Origin: Variovorax sp. N23
Lineage (GTDB): Bacteria; Pseudomonadota; Gammaproteobacteria; Burkholderiales; Burkholderiaceae_C
Length of the DNA stretch: 64,000 nt
Reading direction: 5' to 3'
Assembly (NCBI RefSeq): GCF_025486315.1
Contig: NZ_JAOOPY010000011.1
Span: 121,140-185,139 of the forward strand
The notes under the pieces were generated by a model. It did no database searches, had not been told where the DNA came from, and saw only the letters and a program-made list of their open reading frames with translations. Positions 30,903 through 39,357 of the stretch are shown piece after piece. The first letter of the stretch is position 1. Every line of letters starts with the position of its first letter. The position numbers and the translations under genes are program-made.

Positions 30903-32180
30903 CTATTTCGCGTAGACCAGATCGCGCAGCGTGAGCGAGATCGCCGGGAAGTAGGTGATCAGCATCAGGCAGCCGAGCACCACCAGCACGAAGGGAATCA
31001 GATCCTTCACGATGCGGTCCAGGGATATGCGCGCCACGGTGCAGGCCGCGAACAGGTTGACGCCGAAGGGCGGCGTGATCATGCCGAGCGCCAGGTTGAC
31101 CACCATGATCAGCCCGAAGTGCACCGGGTCGATGCCGAAGTGCATCGCCACCGGCGCCAGGATGGGCGCGAGCACGATGATGGCTGCGCTGGTCTCGATG
31201 AACATGCCGATGACGAACAGCGCCGCGTTCACGCCCAGCAGGAACATCGCCGGCGACTGCAGCACCTGCTCGAGCCAGCGGCCGATCGCGTCGGGCACGC
31301 CCGCGCGGGTGATCAGGAAGGCGAACAGCCCGGCGTTGGCGATGATGAACATGATCACGGCCGACGACAGCACCGACTTGCGCAGGATCACGAAGAGGTC
31401 GGTGACCTTGATCTCGCGGTAGATCACCAGGCCGACGATCAGCGCGTAGAACACGGCCACCGCCGATGCCTCGGTGGGCGTGAAGACGCCGCCGTAGATG
31501 CCGCCGAGGATGATCACCGGCATCAACAGTGCCCAGCCGGCCTGCCAGAGTGCCTTGCCGAAAGGCATGCGGCCGTCGCCGTCGTTCTTGCCCCAGCCCT
31601 TGAACTTGCAGTAGACCCAGACGAAGAGCATCAACGCCAGGCTGATCAGGATGCCTGGGCCGAAGCCGGCGATGAACAGTTCGCCGATCGACACCTCGGC
31701 GCTCACGCCGTACAGGATCATCGGGATCGACGGCGGAATGATCACGCCCAGTTCGGCGCTGGTGGCCTGCAGCGCGGCGGCGTACGAGGTCGGGTAGCCG
31801 TGCTTGATGAGCGCGGGGATCAGGATCGCGCCGATGGCGAAGGTGGTGGCCACCGACGAGCCCGACACCGCCGCGAAGATCATGCAGGTGAGCACGCAGG
31901 TCATCGGCAGGCCGCCCTGCACGCCGCCCACGATGCTCTTGGCGAACTCCACCAGGCGGCGCGAGATGCCGCCGGTCTCCATCAGGTTGCCGGCCAGGAT
32001 GAAGAAGGGGATGGCGGCCAGCGGAAACTTGTTGATCGAGTTGAAGATCTCCTTGGCGGAGATCAGCATGTTGGCGCCGTTGACCTGCATGCCCACGATC
32101 GAGGCAAGGCCGATCGAGACGGCGACCGAAACCGACAGTGCGAAGCACAGCACCATCGTGCCGACCATCATGGGCGTCAT
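30903..32180 (-). CDS. TRAP transporter large permease (DctM)
   Basis: 425 residues with about twelve hydrophobic segments; the DctM hallmark MITPPFGVNLF lies in the C-terminal third and GVIIPPSIPMILYG in the middle. It is the ion-coupled transport subunit. Its start overlaps the dctQ stop as ATGA (32177-32180). Substrate class is not readable; dicarboxylates, keto acids and sugar acids are all known for TRAP systems. Confidence 0.96.
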   Translation of the reverse strand: MTPMMVGTMVLCFALSVSVAVSIGLASIVGMQVNGANMLISAKEIFNSINKFPLAAIPFFILAGNLMETGGISRRLVEFAKSIVGGVQGGLPMTCVLTCMIFAAVSGSSVATTFAIGAILIPALIKHGYPTSYAAALQATSAELGVIIPPSIPMILYGVSAEVSIGELFIAGFGPGILISLALMLFVWVYCKFKGWGKNDGDGRMPFGKALWQAGWALLMPVIILGGIYGGVFTPTEASAVAVFYALIVGLVIYREIKVTDLFVILRKSVLSSAVIMFIIANAGLFAFLITRAGVPDAIGRWLEQVLQSPAMFLLGVNAALFVIGMFIETSAAIIVLAPILAPVAMHFGIDPVHFGLIMVVNLALGMITPPFGVNLFAACTVARISLDRIVKDLIPFVLVVLGCLMLITYFPAISLTLRDLVYAK

Positions 32181-32671
32181 TGCGCAGTCTCCAGCTCGAG
32201 CCGCTTCGGATCGAGAAAATTGCCGGCGATGCCGAACAGGGAAAAGACGGCGCCGACCGGCAGCGCCAAGTAGGCCCAGACCATCGACAGGCTCTCCAGG
32301 CCCGCCATCGACTGCACGCGGCCGCGCATCGCGTAGTCCCAGCCGTACCAGAGGATGATCAGCATCAGCGTGAGTGCGGCGAGGCTCACCACCGCGTCGA
32401 GCACGCGGCGAAAGCGCGGTGGGCTCCAGCGGTAGAGCACGTCGACGCTCACCATGGCACCTTGGCGGAATGCCATCGGAATGCCGAGGAAGACCATCCA
32501 GATCAGGCTGACCCGGATGAGGATCTCGCTCCACTCGGCAGGTTGCTCCAGCACAAAGCGGGTGATGATCTGGAATACGCCGAGCGAGGAGGCGATGACC
32601 AGCATCGCGCAGGCGAGCACCATGGACACGCGGGTTGTCCAGCGCTCCAGGCCAAGGAATTTATCTTTCAT
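32177..32671 (-). CDS. TRAP transporter small permease (DctQ)
   Basis: 164 residues with four hydrophobic segments and the DctQ pattern PAEWSEILIRVSLIWMVFLG followed by RQGAMVSVDVLY. It lies downstream of the receptor gene, separated from it by a terminator-like hairpin, and is coupled to dctM by a 4-base overlap. Confidence 0.95.
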   Translation of the reverse strand: MKDKFLGLERWTTRVSMVLACAMLVIASSLGVFQIITRFVLEQPAEWSEILIRVSLIWMVFLGIPMAFRQGAMVSVDVLYRWSPPRFRRVLDAVVSLAALTLMLIILWYGWDYAMRGRVQSMAGLESLSMVWAYLALPVGAVFSLFGIAGNFLDPKRLELETAQ

Positions 32672-32692
32672 CTGTACGCCGTTCGAGAAAAC

Positions 32693-32745
32693 AAAAAAGC
32701 CCGCCGACGGTGCGGCGGGCCTCGGGGCCGTCCCGTGCGGGACGG
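32693..32745 (-). terminator. Hairpin pair between dctP and dctQM, with T-run
   Basis: On the minus strand, CCGTCCCG/CGGGACGG (32728-32745) is followed by GCCCGCCG/CGGCGGGC (32699-32720) and then six T (32693-32698). The second hairpin has full intrinsic terminator form. It sits inside the operon after the receptor gene, so it probably reduces dctQM expression relative to dctP. Confidence 0.75.
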
Positions 32746-32756
32746 CGGCCCGGGGA

Positions 32757-33728
32757 TCACTTCACGTCGCGGATCTTGTCGAGGTTCGCCTTGCCGAACT
32801 GCTTCTCGAATTCGGCGTTGACGGGCGCCAGCATGGCGACGAACTTCGCCTTGTCGACGTTCTCGATCACGGTCATGCCTTGCGCGCGCAGTTCCTTCAC
32901 GCCGTTGGCATCGTCCTGGTCGACACGGTCCCGGTTGGCCTTCACGGCCACCTTGGCGGCGTCGAGGAACGCCGTCTTGTCGGCCGCGCTGAGCTTGTCG
33001 AAGCTGGCCTTGTTCATCACGAAGATGCAGGGCGAGTAGACGTGGCCGGTCAGCGACAGGTGCTTCTGCACCTGCGAGAACTTGGCCGACATGATCACCG
33101 GCAGCGGGTTCTCCTGGCCGTCGACCGTGCCCTGTTGCAGCGCGGTGAAGACTTCCGGGAAGGCCATCGGCGTGGTGATGATGCCCAGGCCCTTGTAGGC
33201 CGCGATGTGCACCGGGTTCTCCATGGTGCGCATCTTCAGGCCCTTGAGGTCCTCCGGCGTCTTCACGTCGCGCTTGCTGTTGGTCATGTGGCGGAAGCCG
33301 TTCTCGCCCCAGGCCAGCGCCTTGAAGCCCTTGGCGTCGAACTTGGCGAGCAGGTCCTGGCCAATCGGGCCGTCGAGCACCGCGCGGGCGTGCGCCTTGT
33401 CGCGGAACAGGAAGGGCACGTCGAGGATCTTCGTCTCAGGCACGAAGTTGGGGACGGGGCCGGTCGACGAGAAGGCCAGCTCTTGCGTGCCGAGCTGAAC
33501 CGCCTCGATGGATTCGCGCTCGCCGCCGAGTGCGCCGTTGTAGAAGGTCTCGACCTTGTAGCGGCCATTGGTGCGAGCCGCGACTTCCTTGGCGAAGGTG
33601 TCGATCGCCACGCCTTGATGCGAGTTCTGCGCGGTCGAGATGCTGATCTTCATGGTGGTCTGCGCGAACGCGGCGCAGGCCATGCCCAACCCGAGAACCA
33701 GGCCGGCGGCCAGACGGTTCAACTTCAT
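32757..33728 (-). CDS. TRAP transporter periplasmic receptor (DctP)
   Basis: 323 residues with a signal peptide ending near residue 22 (ACAAFA-Q). DctP-family segments include the Gly-Gly of ALGGERESIEAVQLGTQE and the conserved ligand-site arginine region LKGLKMRTMENP. It captures the substrate for DctQM. First gene of the operon; expected to be made in excess of the permease because of the downstream hairpin. Confidence 0.95.
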   Translation of the reverse strand: MKLNRLAAGLVLGLGMACAAFAQTTMKISISTAQNSHQGVAIDTFAKEVAARTNGRYKVETFYNGALGGERESIEAVQLGTQELAFSSTGPVPNFVPETKILDVPFLFRDKAHARAVLDGPIGQDLLAKFDAKGFKALAWGENGFRHMTNSKRDVKTPEDLKGLKMRTMENPVHIAAYKGLGIITTPMAFPEVFTALQQGTVDGQENPLPVIMSAKFSQVQKHLSLTGHVYSPCIFVMNKASFDKLSAADKTAFLDAAKVAVKANRDRVDQDDANGVKELRAQGMTVIENVDKAKFVAMLAPVNAEFEKQFGKANLDKIRDVK

Positions 33729-33862
33729 GCGATGTCTCCTGTTTTGAAAAAGACTGCGCGCGGGGCATCCCGGTGCGCAGGCAGGCCGCGACTATGCCGC
33801 ACTCTGCTGCAGTGCAGCGTCGGGATTTCTACGGGGAGCGCGCCGTGTTAGGGCGCGTCGGT

Positions 33863-34456
33863 TCAGGCGCGCGCTGGACGGACCGCCGACTTCGGCCGGA
33901 ACGCCTGGCAGACGGTGTCGTCCGTCTCGAGGTACGGCCCGCCGATCAGGTCGATGCAGTAGGGCACGGCGGCGAAGATGCCCGGCACGGCCTGCGAGCC
34001 GTCGGCGTTCTTCAGGCCTTCGAGCGTCTCCGCGATGGCCTTGGGCTGGCCCGGCAGGTTGAGGATCAGCGCGCGGTCGCGAATCACCGCCACCTGGCGC
34101 GACAGGATCGCCGTCGGCACGAAGCGCAGGCTGATCTGCCGCATCTGCTCGCCGAAGCCGGGCATCTCCTTGTGCGCCACGGCCAGCGTCGCCTCGGGTG
34201 TGACATCGCGCAGGGCCGGGCCGGTGCCGCCGGTGGTCAGCACGAGCGAGCAGCCGGCGTTGACCAGCTCGATCAGCGTGGCGCTGATGCCGGCCTGCTC
34301 GTCGGGAATGAGCCGCGCCTCGAACTCGATCGGGTTGCGCAGGGCGCGGGTCAGCCAGTCCTTCAGCGCGGGCAGGCCCTTGTCTTCGTACACGCCGGTG
34401 GAGGCGCGGTCGCTGACCGAGACGATGCCGATGCGGACGGGGTCTGGCGTGCTCAT
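33863..34456 (-). CDS. mog: Molybdopterin adenylyltransferase
   Basis: 197 residues. It adenylates molybdopterin before metal insertion in molybdenum cofactor synthesis. The MoaB/Mog signature TTGGTGPALRDVTPEA is at about 75-90, and the opening IGIVSVSDRASTGVYEDKG is Mog-type. The start overlaps the darP stop (ATGA). The molybdenum cofactor is needed by the nitrate reductase encoded 8 kb away, although mog is not part of that operon. Confidence 0.94.
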   Translation of the reverse strand: MSTPDPVRIGIVSVSDRASTGVYEDKGLPALKDWLTRALRNPIEFEARLIPDEQAGISATLIELVNAGCSLVLTTGGTGPALRDVTPEATLAVAHKEMPGFGEQMRQISLRFVPTAILSRQVAVIRDRALILNLPGQPKAIAETLEGLKNADGSQAVPGIFAAVPYCIDLIGGPYLETDDTVCQAFRPKSAVRPARA

Positions 34457-35109
34457 GCGTCGCGCTCCCGCGATTCCTCGCTGGCCTCGGCCGCACGGTC
34501 GCTGCCTGCATGGGCGGCCAGCTGCGCGCGCACCAGCTGGAACACCTCGCGGTAGGCCTTGCCCTGGCGCGGCGCTTCGCCGGGCTTGCCGGCCTTGATG
34601 TCCTTGCGGGCCTGGCGCACCAGGGCGCGCAGCTGCTGGCTGTCGGTGTCGGGGTGGGTCTCGATCCAGCCGCCGAGCGCGTCGTCGTCGGCGATGAGCT
34701 GGTCGCGCCAGCGCTCCGCTTCGTGCAGCATCGCGGTTTCCTCGGCGGGGCCACTGTGCTGCTCGTCGAGCGCGCTGCGCACGGCGTCGAGCACCTCGGG
34801 GTCGAGCGCGCGCATCAGCTTGCCGATGAACTGCATCTGGCGGCGCTTGCCCTCGAAGTTGGTGATGCGGCGTGCTTCGACGATGGCGTCGACCAGCTTC
34901 TCGCCGAGCGGCAGCTGGTCGAACAGGCCGGCGCGCAGCGTCAGCAGGTCTTCGCCGAGCTTTTGCAACTCGGTGCTTTCGCGCTTGAGGTCGGTCTTGC
35001 TGGCTTCGTCGGTGCCCTTGAGCTCGCGTTTGAGCTCGAGGTCGAGCTCGCTGCCTTCGGCAACGAATTCGCCACGGACGTAATAGCCTTTTTTGGGTTT
35101 GCGGGACAT
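34453..35109 (-). CDS. darP: Ribosome biogenesis factor DarP/YjgA (DUF615)
   Basis: 218 residues, highly charged, with the family opening MSRKPKKGYYVRGEFV and the core EARRITNFEGKRRQMQFIGKLMR. YjgA/DarP associates with late 50S precursors. It is divergent from pmbA, a gene order common in proteobacteria, and overlaps mog by 4 bases. The C-terminus is extended and acidic. Confidence 0.93.
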   Translation of the reverse strand: MSRKPKKGYYVRGEFVAEGSELDLELKRELKGTDEASKTDLKRESTELQKLGEDLLTLRAGLFDQLPLGEKLVDAIVEARRITNFEGKRRQMQFIGKLMRALDPEVLDAVRSALDEQHSGPAEETAMLHEAERWRDQLIADDDALGGWIETHPDTDSQQLRALVRQARKDIKAGKPGEAPRQGKAYREVFQLVRAQLAAHAGSDRAAEASEESRERDA

Positions 35110-35177
35110 CGGAAGATCCTGGGCCGCAAAGGACCGCGCGATAGAGGGAACAGGGGGCCAAGTATCATAGCCAACAC

Positions 35178-36548
35178 ATGACGACATCCTCCACGCGCCC
35201 CGCGTCCGGCTTTGCCTACAGCCGCTCTTTCTTCGAAAACCTGGTCGACTCGGCCTTGGCGCATGCCAAGAAGCTCGGCGCCACCGACGCGGGGGCCGAG
35301 GCCTCCGAAGGCTGCGGCCTGAGCGTGTCGGTGCGCAAGGGGGAACTGGAGAACGTCGAGCGCAACCGCGACAAGTCGCTGGGCATCACGGTGTACGTCG
35401 GCCACCGCCGCGGCAACGCCAGCACCTCCGATTTCTCCGAGGCCGCCATCGCCCAGACGGTGCAGGCCGCCTACGACATCGCGCGCTTCACCGCCGAAGA
35501 CCCGGTCGGCGGCCTGCCCGACGAGGCCGACATCGTGCGCGAGCAGCCCGACCTCGACCTGTTCCACCCCTGGGACATCGACAGCGAACAGGCCGCCAAG
35601 CTGGCGCTCGAATGCGAAGCCGCGGCCCTGTCGACCGACAAGCGCATCACCAACAGCGAAGGCGCCGGCGTCTCGGCTCAGCAGAGCCACTTCTTCAGCG
35701 CCCACACGCACGGCTTCCGGGGTGGCTATGCCAGCTCGCGGCACTCCATCTCGGTGGCGCCGATCGCCGGCAAGGGCGACGGCATGCAGCGCGACGCCTG
35801 GTACAGCTCGATGCGCTCGGCCGACGAGCTGGCCAGCCCCGCGTCGGTGGGCCGCTATGCGGCGGAGCGCGCGCTGTCGCGCCTGAAGTCGCGCAAGATC
35901 AAGACGACGCAGTGCCCGGTGCTGTTCGAGTCGCCCCTGGCCGCCGGCCTGCTGGGCGGGCTGGTGCAGGCCACCAGCGGCGGCGCGCTGTACCGCAAGA
36001 GCAGCTTCCTGCTCGACTCGCTGGGCAAGCCGGTGCTGCCCAAGCACATCGACGTGGCCGAAGACCCGCACATCCTGCGCGGCAAGGGCAGTGCGCCCTT
36101 CGACGACGAAGGCGTGACCACGCGGGCCCGCAAGATCGTCGACGGCGGTCGGCTCGAAGGCTATTTCCTCAGCACCTACTCGGCCCGCAAGCTGGGCATG
36201 AAGACCACCGGCAACGCCGGCGGCTCGCACAACCTGACGCTGCGCTCGCGCCTGACGAAGCCCGGCGACGACCTCGACGAGATGCTGCGCAAGCTGGGCA
36301 CCGGCCTGTTCGTGATCGAGCTGATGGGGCAGGGCGTGAACTACGTGACCGGCGACTACTCGCGCGGCGCCAGCGGCTTCTGGGTCGAGAAGGGGCGCAT
36401 CGCCTTCCCGGTGCAGGAGATCACCATCGCCGGCAACCTGAAGGACATGCTGATGGGCATCCAGGCGGTGGGCGCCGATGCCTACAACTACGGCGCCAAG
36501 ACCACCGGTTCGATCCTCATCGACCGGATGAAGATCGCCGGGAGCTGA
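35178..36548 (+). CDS. pmbA: Metalloprotease-related protein PmbA/TldE
   Basis: 456 residues. Subunit of the TldD/TldE(PmbA) heterodimeric protease; the zinc-site HExxxH belongs to TldD and is absent here, as expected for PmbA. Recognisable segments are the N-terminal ALAHAKKLGATDAGAE, the FESPLAAGLLGGL block and the C-terminal GVNYVTGDYSRGASGFWVE. It is divergent from darP with 68 bases between the starts. No tldD is seen in the window. Confidence 0.96.
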   Translation: MTTSSTRPASGFAYSRSFFENLVDSALAHAKKLGATDAGAEASEGCGLSVSVRKGELENVERNRDKSLGITVYVGHRRGNASTSDFSEAAIAQTVQAAYDIARFTAEDPVGGLPDEADIVREQPDLDLFHPWDIDSEQAAKLALECEAAALSTDKRITNSEGAGVSAQQSHFFSAHTHGFRGGYASSRHSISVAPIAGKGDGMQRDAWYSSMRSADELASPASVGRYAAERALSRLKSRKIKTTQCPVLFESPLAAGLLGGLVQATSGGALYRKSSFLLDSLGKPVLPKHIDVAEDPHILRGKGSAPFDDEGVTTRARKIVDGGRLEGYFLSTYSARKLGMKTTGNAGGSHNLTLRSRLTKPGDDLDEMLRKLGTGLFVIELMGQGVNYVTGDYSRGASGFWVEKGRIAFPVQEITIAGNLKDMLMGIQAVGADAYNYGAKTTGSILIDRMKIAGS

Positions 36549-36775
36549 GCCCACCCCCGAAGCGGCGCACTGCGTGTCGCTGCCCCGTGCGCCGGCCGGA
36601 GTCCGGCGCCCTTCGGGGCCGTCCAAGTCTGCGCAGGCAGACTTGGAGCCGCGGCCCTCAGCCCCCGAGGGGGCGCACCCGGCGGCCCGGCGGAGCCGGT
36701 TCCGCGGGTGCCCTGGCATTGGGCTACGCCGGTATCGGTCGCGGCGGCGTACAGCGCCGAGGATTATTCAGCTGA
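36549..36775. repeat. GC-rich intergenic palindromic repeat block
   Basis: No gene seen. The region holds a perfect 11-bp inverted repeat, TCCAAGTCTGC/GCAGACTTGGA with loop GCAG (36622-36647), flanked by GGGGCCG and CGGCCCT, then the GC-rich palindromic string around CCCCCGAGGGGG (36662-36675) and CGGCGGAGCCGG (36690-36702). It resembles the short palindromic intergenic repeats scattered through Comamonadaceae genomes. It lies between the convergent pmbA and nudix genes and may act as a bidirectional transcription end. Confidence 0.55.
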
Positions 36776-37261
36776 TCAGCGCACCGAGCCCGTCGGCGGG
36801 CCGGCGAGCGCCGTGCGCACCATGGCGATGGCACGTCGGTAGGGCTCGGCGAAACCGTCGAGCGGCGCGTCCGGCGCGAGCCAGCTAAAGCGAAAGACCA
36901 GGCCGTCTTCTTCCGGGCTGCCGCTGGCGGTGTGCTCGAAGCTCTCGGGCAGCGCACTGCCCGCCCCGTCCGTTCGCATCAGGTAGACATGCCACAGCTG
37001 GGCATGGCGGTGCACATTGCCTTCCACGCCGGCCTCGCACTCGCGGTCCATCGTGCCCAGCGGCTGCAGCACGCCGTCGTACACGATGCCCGATTCCTCC
37101 AGCAGCTCGCGGCGCACGGCGTCGTGCGGCGCTTCCCCCGGTTCGACCGTGCCCTTGGGCAGCTGCATGCCGCCGTCGTGCGGGTGGTCGAACACCAGCA
37201 GCCGGCCGTGGCGGTCCACCAGGCAGGCGCAGGCCTTGTGGACCGGGCCGCTGCTGCGCAT
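36776..37261 (-). CDS. Nudix hydrolase
   Basis: 161 residues. A complete Nudix box lies at 37-59: GTVEPGE, then AVRRELLEESGI, matching Gx5Ex7REUxEExGU. The substrate (a nucleoside diphosphate linked to some moiety) cannot be predicted. The start overlaps the yqeY stop (TGATG at 37259-37263), so it is translated with yqeY. Confidence 0.93.
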   Translation of the reverse strand: MRSSGPVHKACACLVDRHGRLLVFDHPHDGGMQLPKGTVEPGEAPHDAVRRELLEESGIVYDGVLQPLGTMDRECEAGVEGNVHRHAQLWHVYLMRTDGAGSALPESFEHTASGSPEEDGLVFRFSWLAPDAPLDGFAEPYRRAIAMVRTALAGPPTGSVR

Positions 37262-37710
37262 CAGCTTCCCGACAAGGCCGCCTTGACGGCGGCGCTGACC
37301 TGGCCCATGTCGGCCTTGCCGGCGAGCTTCGTCTTGACGGCGCCCATCACTTTGCCCATGTCGCCAGGGCCCTTGGCGCCCAGCTCGGCGACGATGGCCT
37401 TCACCTCGACGGCCACTTCCTCGGCGCTCATGCGCTGCGGCAGATAGACCTCCAGCACCTTGATCTCGGCGGATTCCTTGTCGGCCAGATCGGCGCGGCC
37501 GCCGGTCGTGAAGGCCGCAATCGAGTCCTTGCGCTGCTTGACCATCTTGTCGACGATGGCCACGACCATGACGTCGTCGAGCTCGACGCGCTCGTCGACT
37601 TCCTTCTGCTTCATCGCAGCCAGCAGCAGACGGATGGTGCCCAGGCGCTCGCTGTCCTTGGCGCGCATGGCCGTCTTCATGTCTTCGGTGATCTGTTCCT
37701 TGAGGGTCAT
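37261..37710 (-). CDS. GatB/YqeY domain protein
   Basis: 149 residues, full-length YqeY. The family has the tRNA amidotransferase GatB tail fold (AEVTVEVK-type helical C-terminus) and is commonly encoded beside rpsU. ATG 37710 (MTLKEQITEDMKTAMR) matches the family start; the frame continues to 37743 but through the rpsU terminator. Function is not established. Confidence 0.92.
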   Translation of the reverse strand: MTLKEQITEDMKTAMRAKDSERLGTIRLLLAAMKQKEVDERVELDDVMVVAIVDKMVKQRKDSIAAFTTGGRADLADKESAEIKVLEVYLPQRMSAEEVAVEVKAIVAELGAKGPGDMGKVMGAVKTKLAGKADMGQVSAAVKAALSGS

Positions 37711-37733
37711 GACGCTCTTCTTTCTTCTAGCCT

Positions 37734-37772
37734 GAAAAAACAAAAGCCGCGGCAGGTTACCCCGGCGCGGCT
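37734..37772 (-). terminator. Intrinsic terminator after rpsU
   Basis: On the minus strand the stem AGCCGCG/CGCGGCT (37745-37751 with 37766-37772) is followed by TTTTGTTTTTT. A further perfect 8-bp hairpin, TCACTGGC/GCCAGTGA (37777-37795), lies just after the rpsU stop. yqeY must be expressed by read-through or its own promoter. Confidence 0.75.
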
Positions 37773-37802
37773 CGGTTCACTGGCTAGGCCAGTGAGTGCT
37801 GC

Positions 37803-38015
37803 TTAGTACAGCTTCTTGGGGAGCTGCATGCTGCGCACGCGCTTGTAGTGGCGCTTGACGGCCGCAGCCTTCTTGCGCTTGCGCTCGGCCGTCGGCTTCT
37901 CGTAGAACTCGCGGGCGCGCAGGTCGGTCAGCAGGCCGAGCTTTTCGATGGTGCGCTTGAAGCGACGCAGGGCAACGTCGAAGGGCTCGTTTTCTTTAAC
38001 GCGGATGGTGGTCAT
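37803..38015 (-). CDS. rpsU: 30S ribosomal protein S21
   Basis: 70 residues, very basic, with the S21 core [18 protein letters not shown] and [17 protein letters not shown]. It is required for initiation on natural mRNAs. It lies upstream of yqeY, as in the usual rpsU-yqeY-dnaG-rpoD neighbourhood, but dnaG and rpoD do not follow here. Confidence 0.98.
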
Positions 38016-38123
38016 TGATGAATCGTTGAACTGAAGTTGGCCGGGGAGATCGAGGCCCCAGGCCGGGGTTCCTCAACTGAAAATCTTGGTGGCCGTTGAG
38101 GGAAGGCCAGAAGTTAGCCCGCG

Positions 38124-38129
38124 ATTATA
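38124..38129 (-). promoter_or_regulatory. Candidate -10 box for rpsU
   Basis: A perfect TATAAT on the minus strand, overlapping the stop codon of the upstream flavoprotein gene and about 110 bases ahead of rpsU. The -35 region is GC-rich and weak. It would give an untranslated leader of about 100 bases. Confidence 0.4.
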
Positions 38130-39357
38130 ACGCGTTGGCGCAGGCGTGGGCACTGGCCCACGCCCATTGAAAGTTGTAACCGCCCAGCCAACCCGTCACA
38201 TCGACCACTTCGCCGATGAAAAAGAGGCCCGGTTGCTTCGATTCCAGGGTTTGCGACGACAGGTCGCGCGTGTCGACGCCGCCGGCCGTGACCTCGGCCT
38301 TCTTGTAGCCCTCTGTGCCGGCCGGGGTGATCGCCCAGCGGCTGATCCGTTCGGCCAGTTGCCCCAGCGCCTTGTCGGCCGCCTCGTTGACCGGGCGCTG
38401 GAGCGCCGGGTCGTCGCCCACCCAGGCGTCGGCCAGCCGCGACGGCACCAGTGCCGCCAGCTCGTTGGCGATGCGCTTGCGCGAGCGGGACTTGGCCTCG
38501 CCCAGCGCCGCCGCCACGTCGGTGCCGGGCGCGAAGTCGATCGTGAGCGCCTCGCCCGCGCGCCAGTAGCTCGAGATCTGCAGCACCGCCGGCCCCGACA
38601 GGCCGCGGTGGGTGAAGAGCAGGTCTTCGAGGAAGGCCATGCGTTCCTTCTTGCGACCGGTCTCGATCTGCACCGGTAGCGCCAGGCCGGCCAGCCCGGC
38701 GTAGGGCGCCCAGCCTTCGCCGGCGAAGGTAAGGGGGACGAGCGCCGGACGCGGCGCCACCAGGCGCAGGCCGAACTGCTGGGCCAGCCGATAGCCGAAG
38801 TCGCTCGCGCCCAGTTGCGGGATCGACAGACCACCGGTGGCGACCACCAGGCGTGGCGCCTCGACCATGCCGCGGTCGGTCTCGATGCGGTAGATGGCCC
38901 GCCCCTCTTCGAACGCGACGCCGCGCACCGCACAGGGCTGCCAGCGCGTCACGCCGCCCGCGTCGCACTCGGCCAGCAGCATGTCGATGATCTGCTGCGA
39001 CGGCCCGTCGCAAAAGAGCTGGCCCTTGTGCTTCTCGTGGTACGCAATGCCGTGCCGCTCGATCAATGCGATGAACTGCTGCGGCGTGTAGCGCGACAGG
39101 GCCGAGCGGCAGAAATTCGGGTTCTCGCTCACGAAGTGGCGCTGCGGCGCGCGCACGTCGATGTCGCGGTTGGTGAAGTTGCAGCGCCCGCCGCCCGAGA
39201 TGCGGATCTTCTCGGCCACGCGTTCGCTGTGGTCGATGAGCAGCACGCGGCGGCCGCGCTGGCCCGCTTGTGCCGCGCAGAACAGCCCGGCCGCACCGGC
39301 GCCAATCACGACCGCGTCGAAGGTCGGGACGTCGGAAGTCAGCGTCAACCCTTCCAC
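38125..39357 (-). CDS. HI0933/YhiN-family FAD-dependent oxidoreductase
   Basis: 410 residues. It opens with the FAD motif VVIGAGAAGLFCAAQAG, then EKIRISGGGRCNFTN, which is diagnostic for the HI0933-like flavoprotein family, and closes with GEVVDVTGWLGGYNFQWAWASA. Members have been called BaiN/YhiN or aminoacetone oxidases; the true substrate is unsettled. The start lies 13 bases inside the end of the sterol-desaturase-like gene. Confidence 0.92.
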   Translation of the reverse strand: MEGLTLTSDVPTFDAVVIGAGAAGLFCAAQAGQRGRRVLLIDHSERVAEKIRISGGGRCNFTNRDIDVRAPQRHFVSENPNFCRSALSRYTPQQFIALIERHGIAYHEKHKGQLFCDGPSQQIIDMLLAECDAGGVTRWQPCAVRGVAFEEGRAIYRIETDRGMVEAPRLVVATGGLSIPQLGASDFGYRLAQQFGLRLVAPRPALVPLTFAGEGWAPYAGLAGLALPVQIETGRKKERMAFLEDLLFTHRGLSGPAVLQISSYWRAGEALTIDFAPGTDVAAALGEAKSRSRKRIANELAALVPSRLADAWVGDDPALQRPVNEAADKALGQLAERISRWAITPAGTEGYKKAEVTAGGVDTRDLSSQTLESKQPGLFFIGEVVDVTGWLGGYNFQWAWASAHACANAL

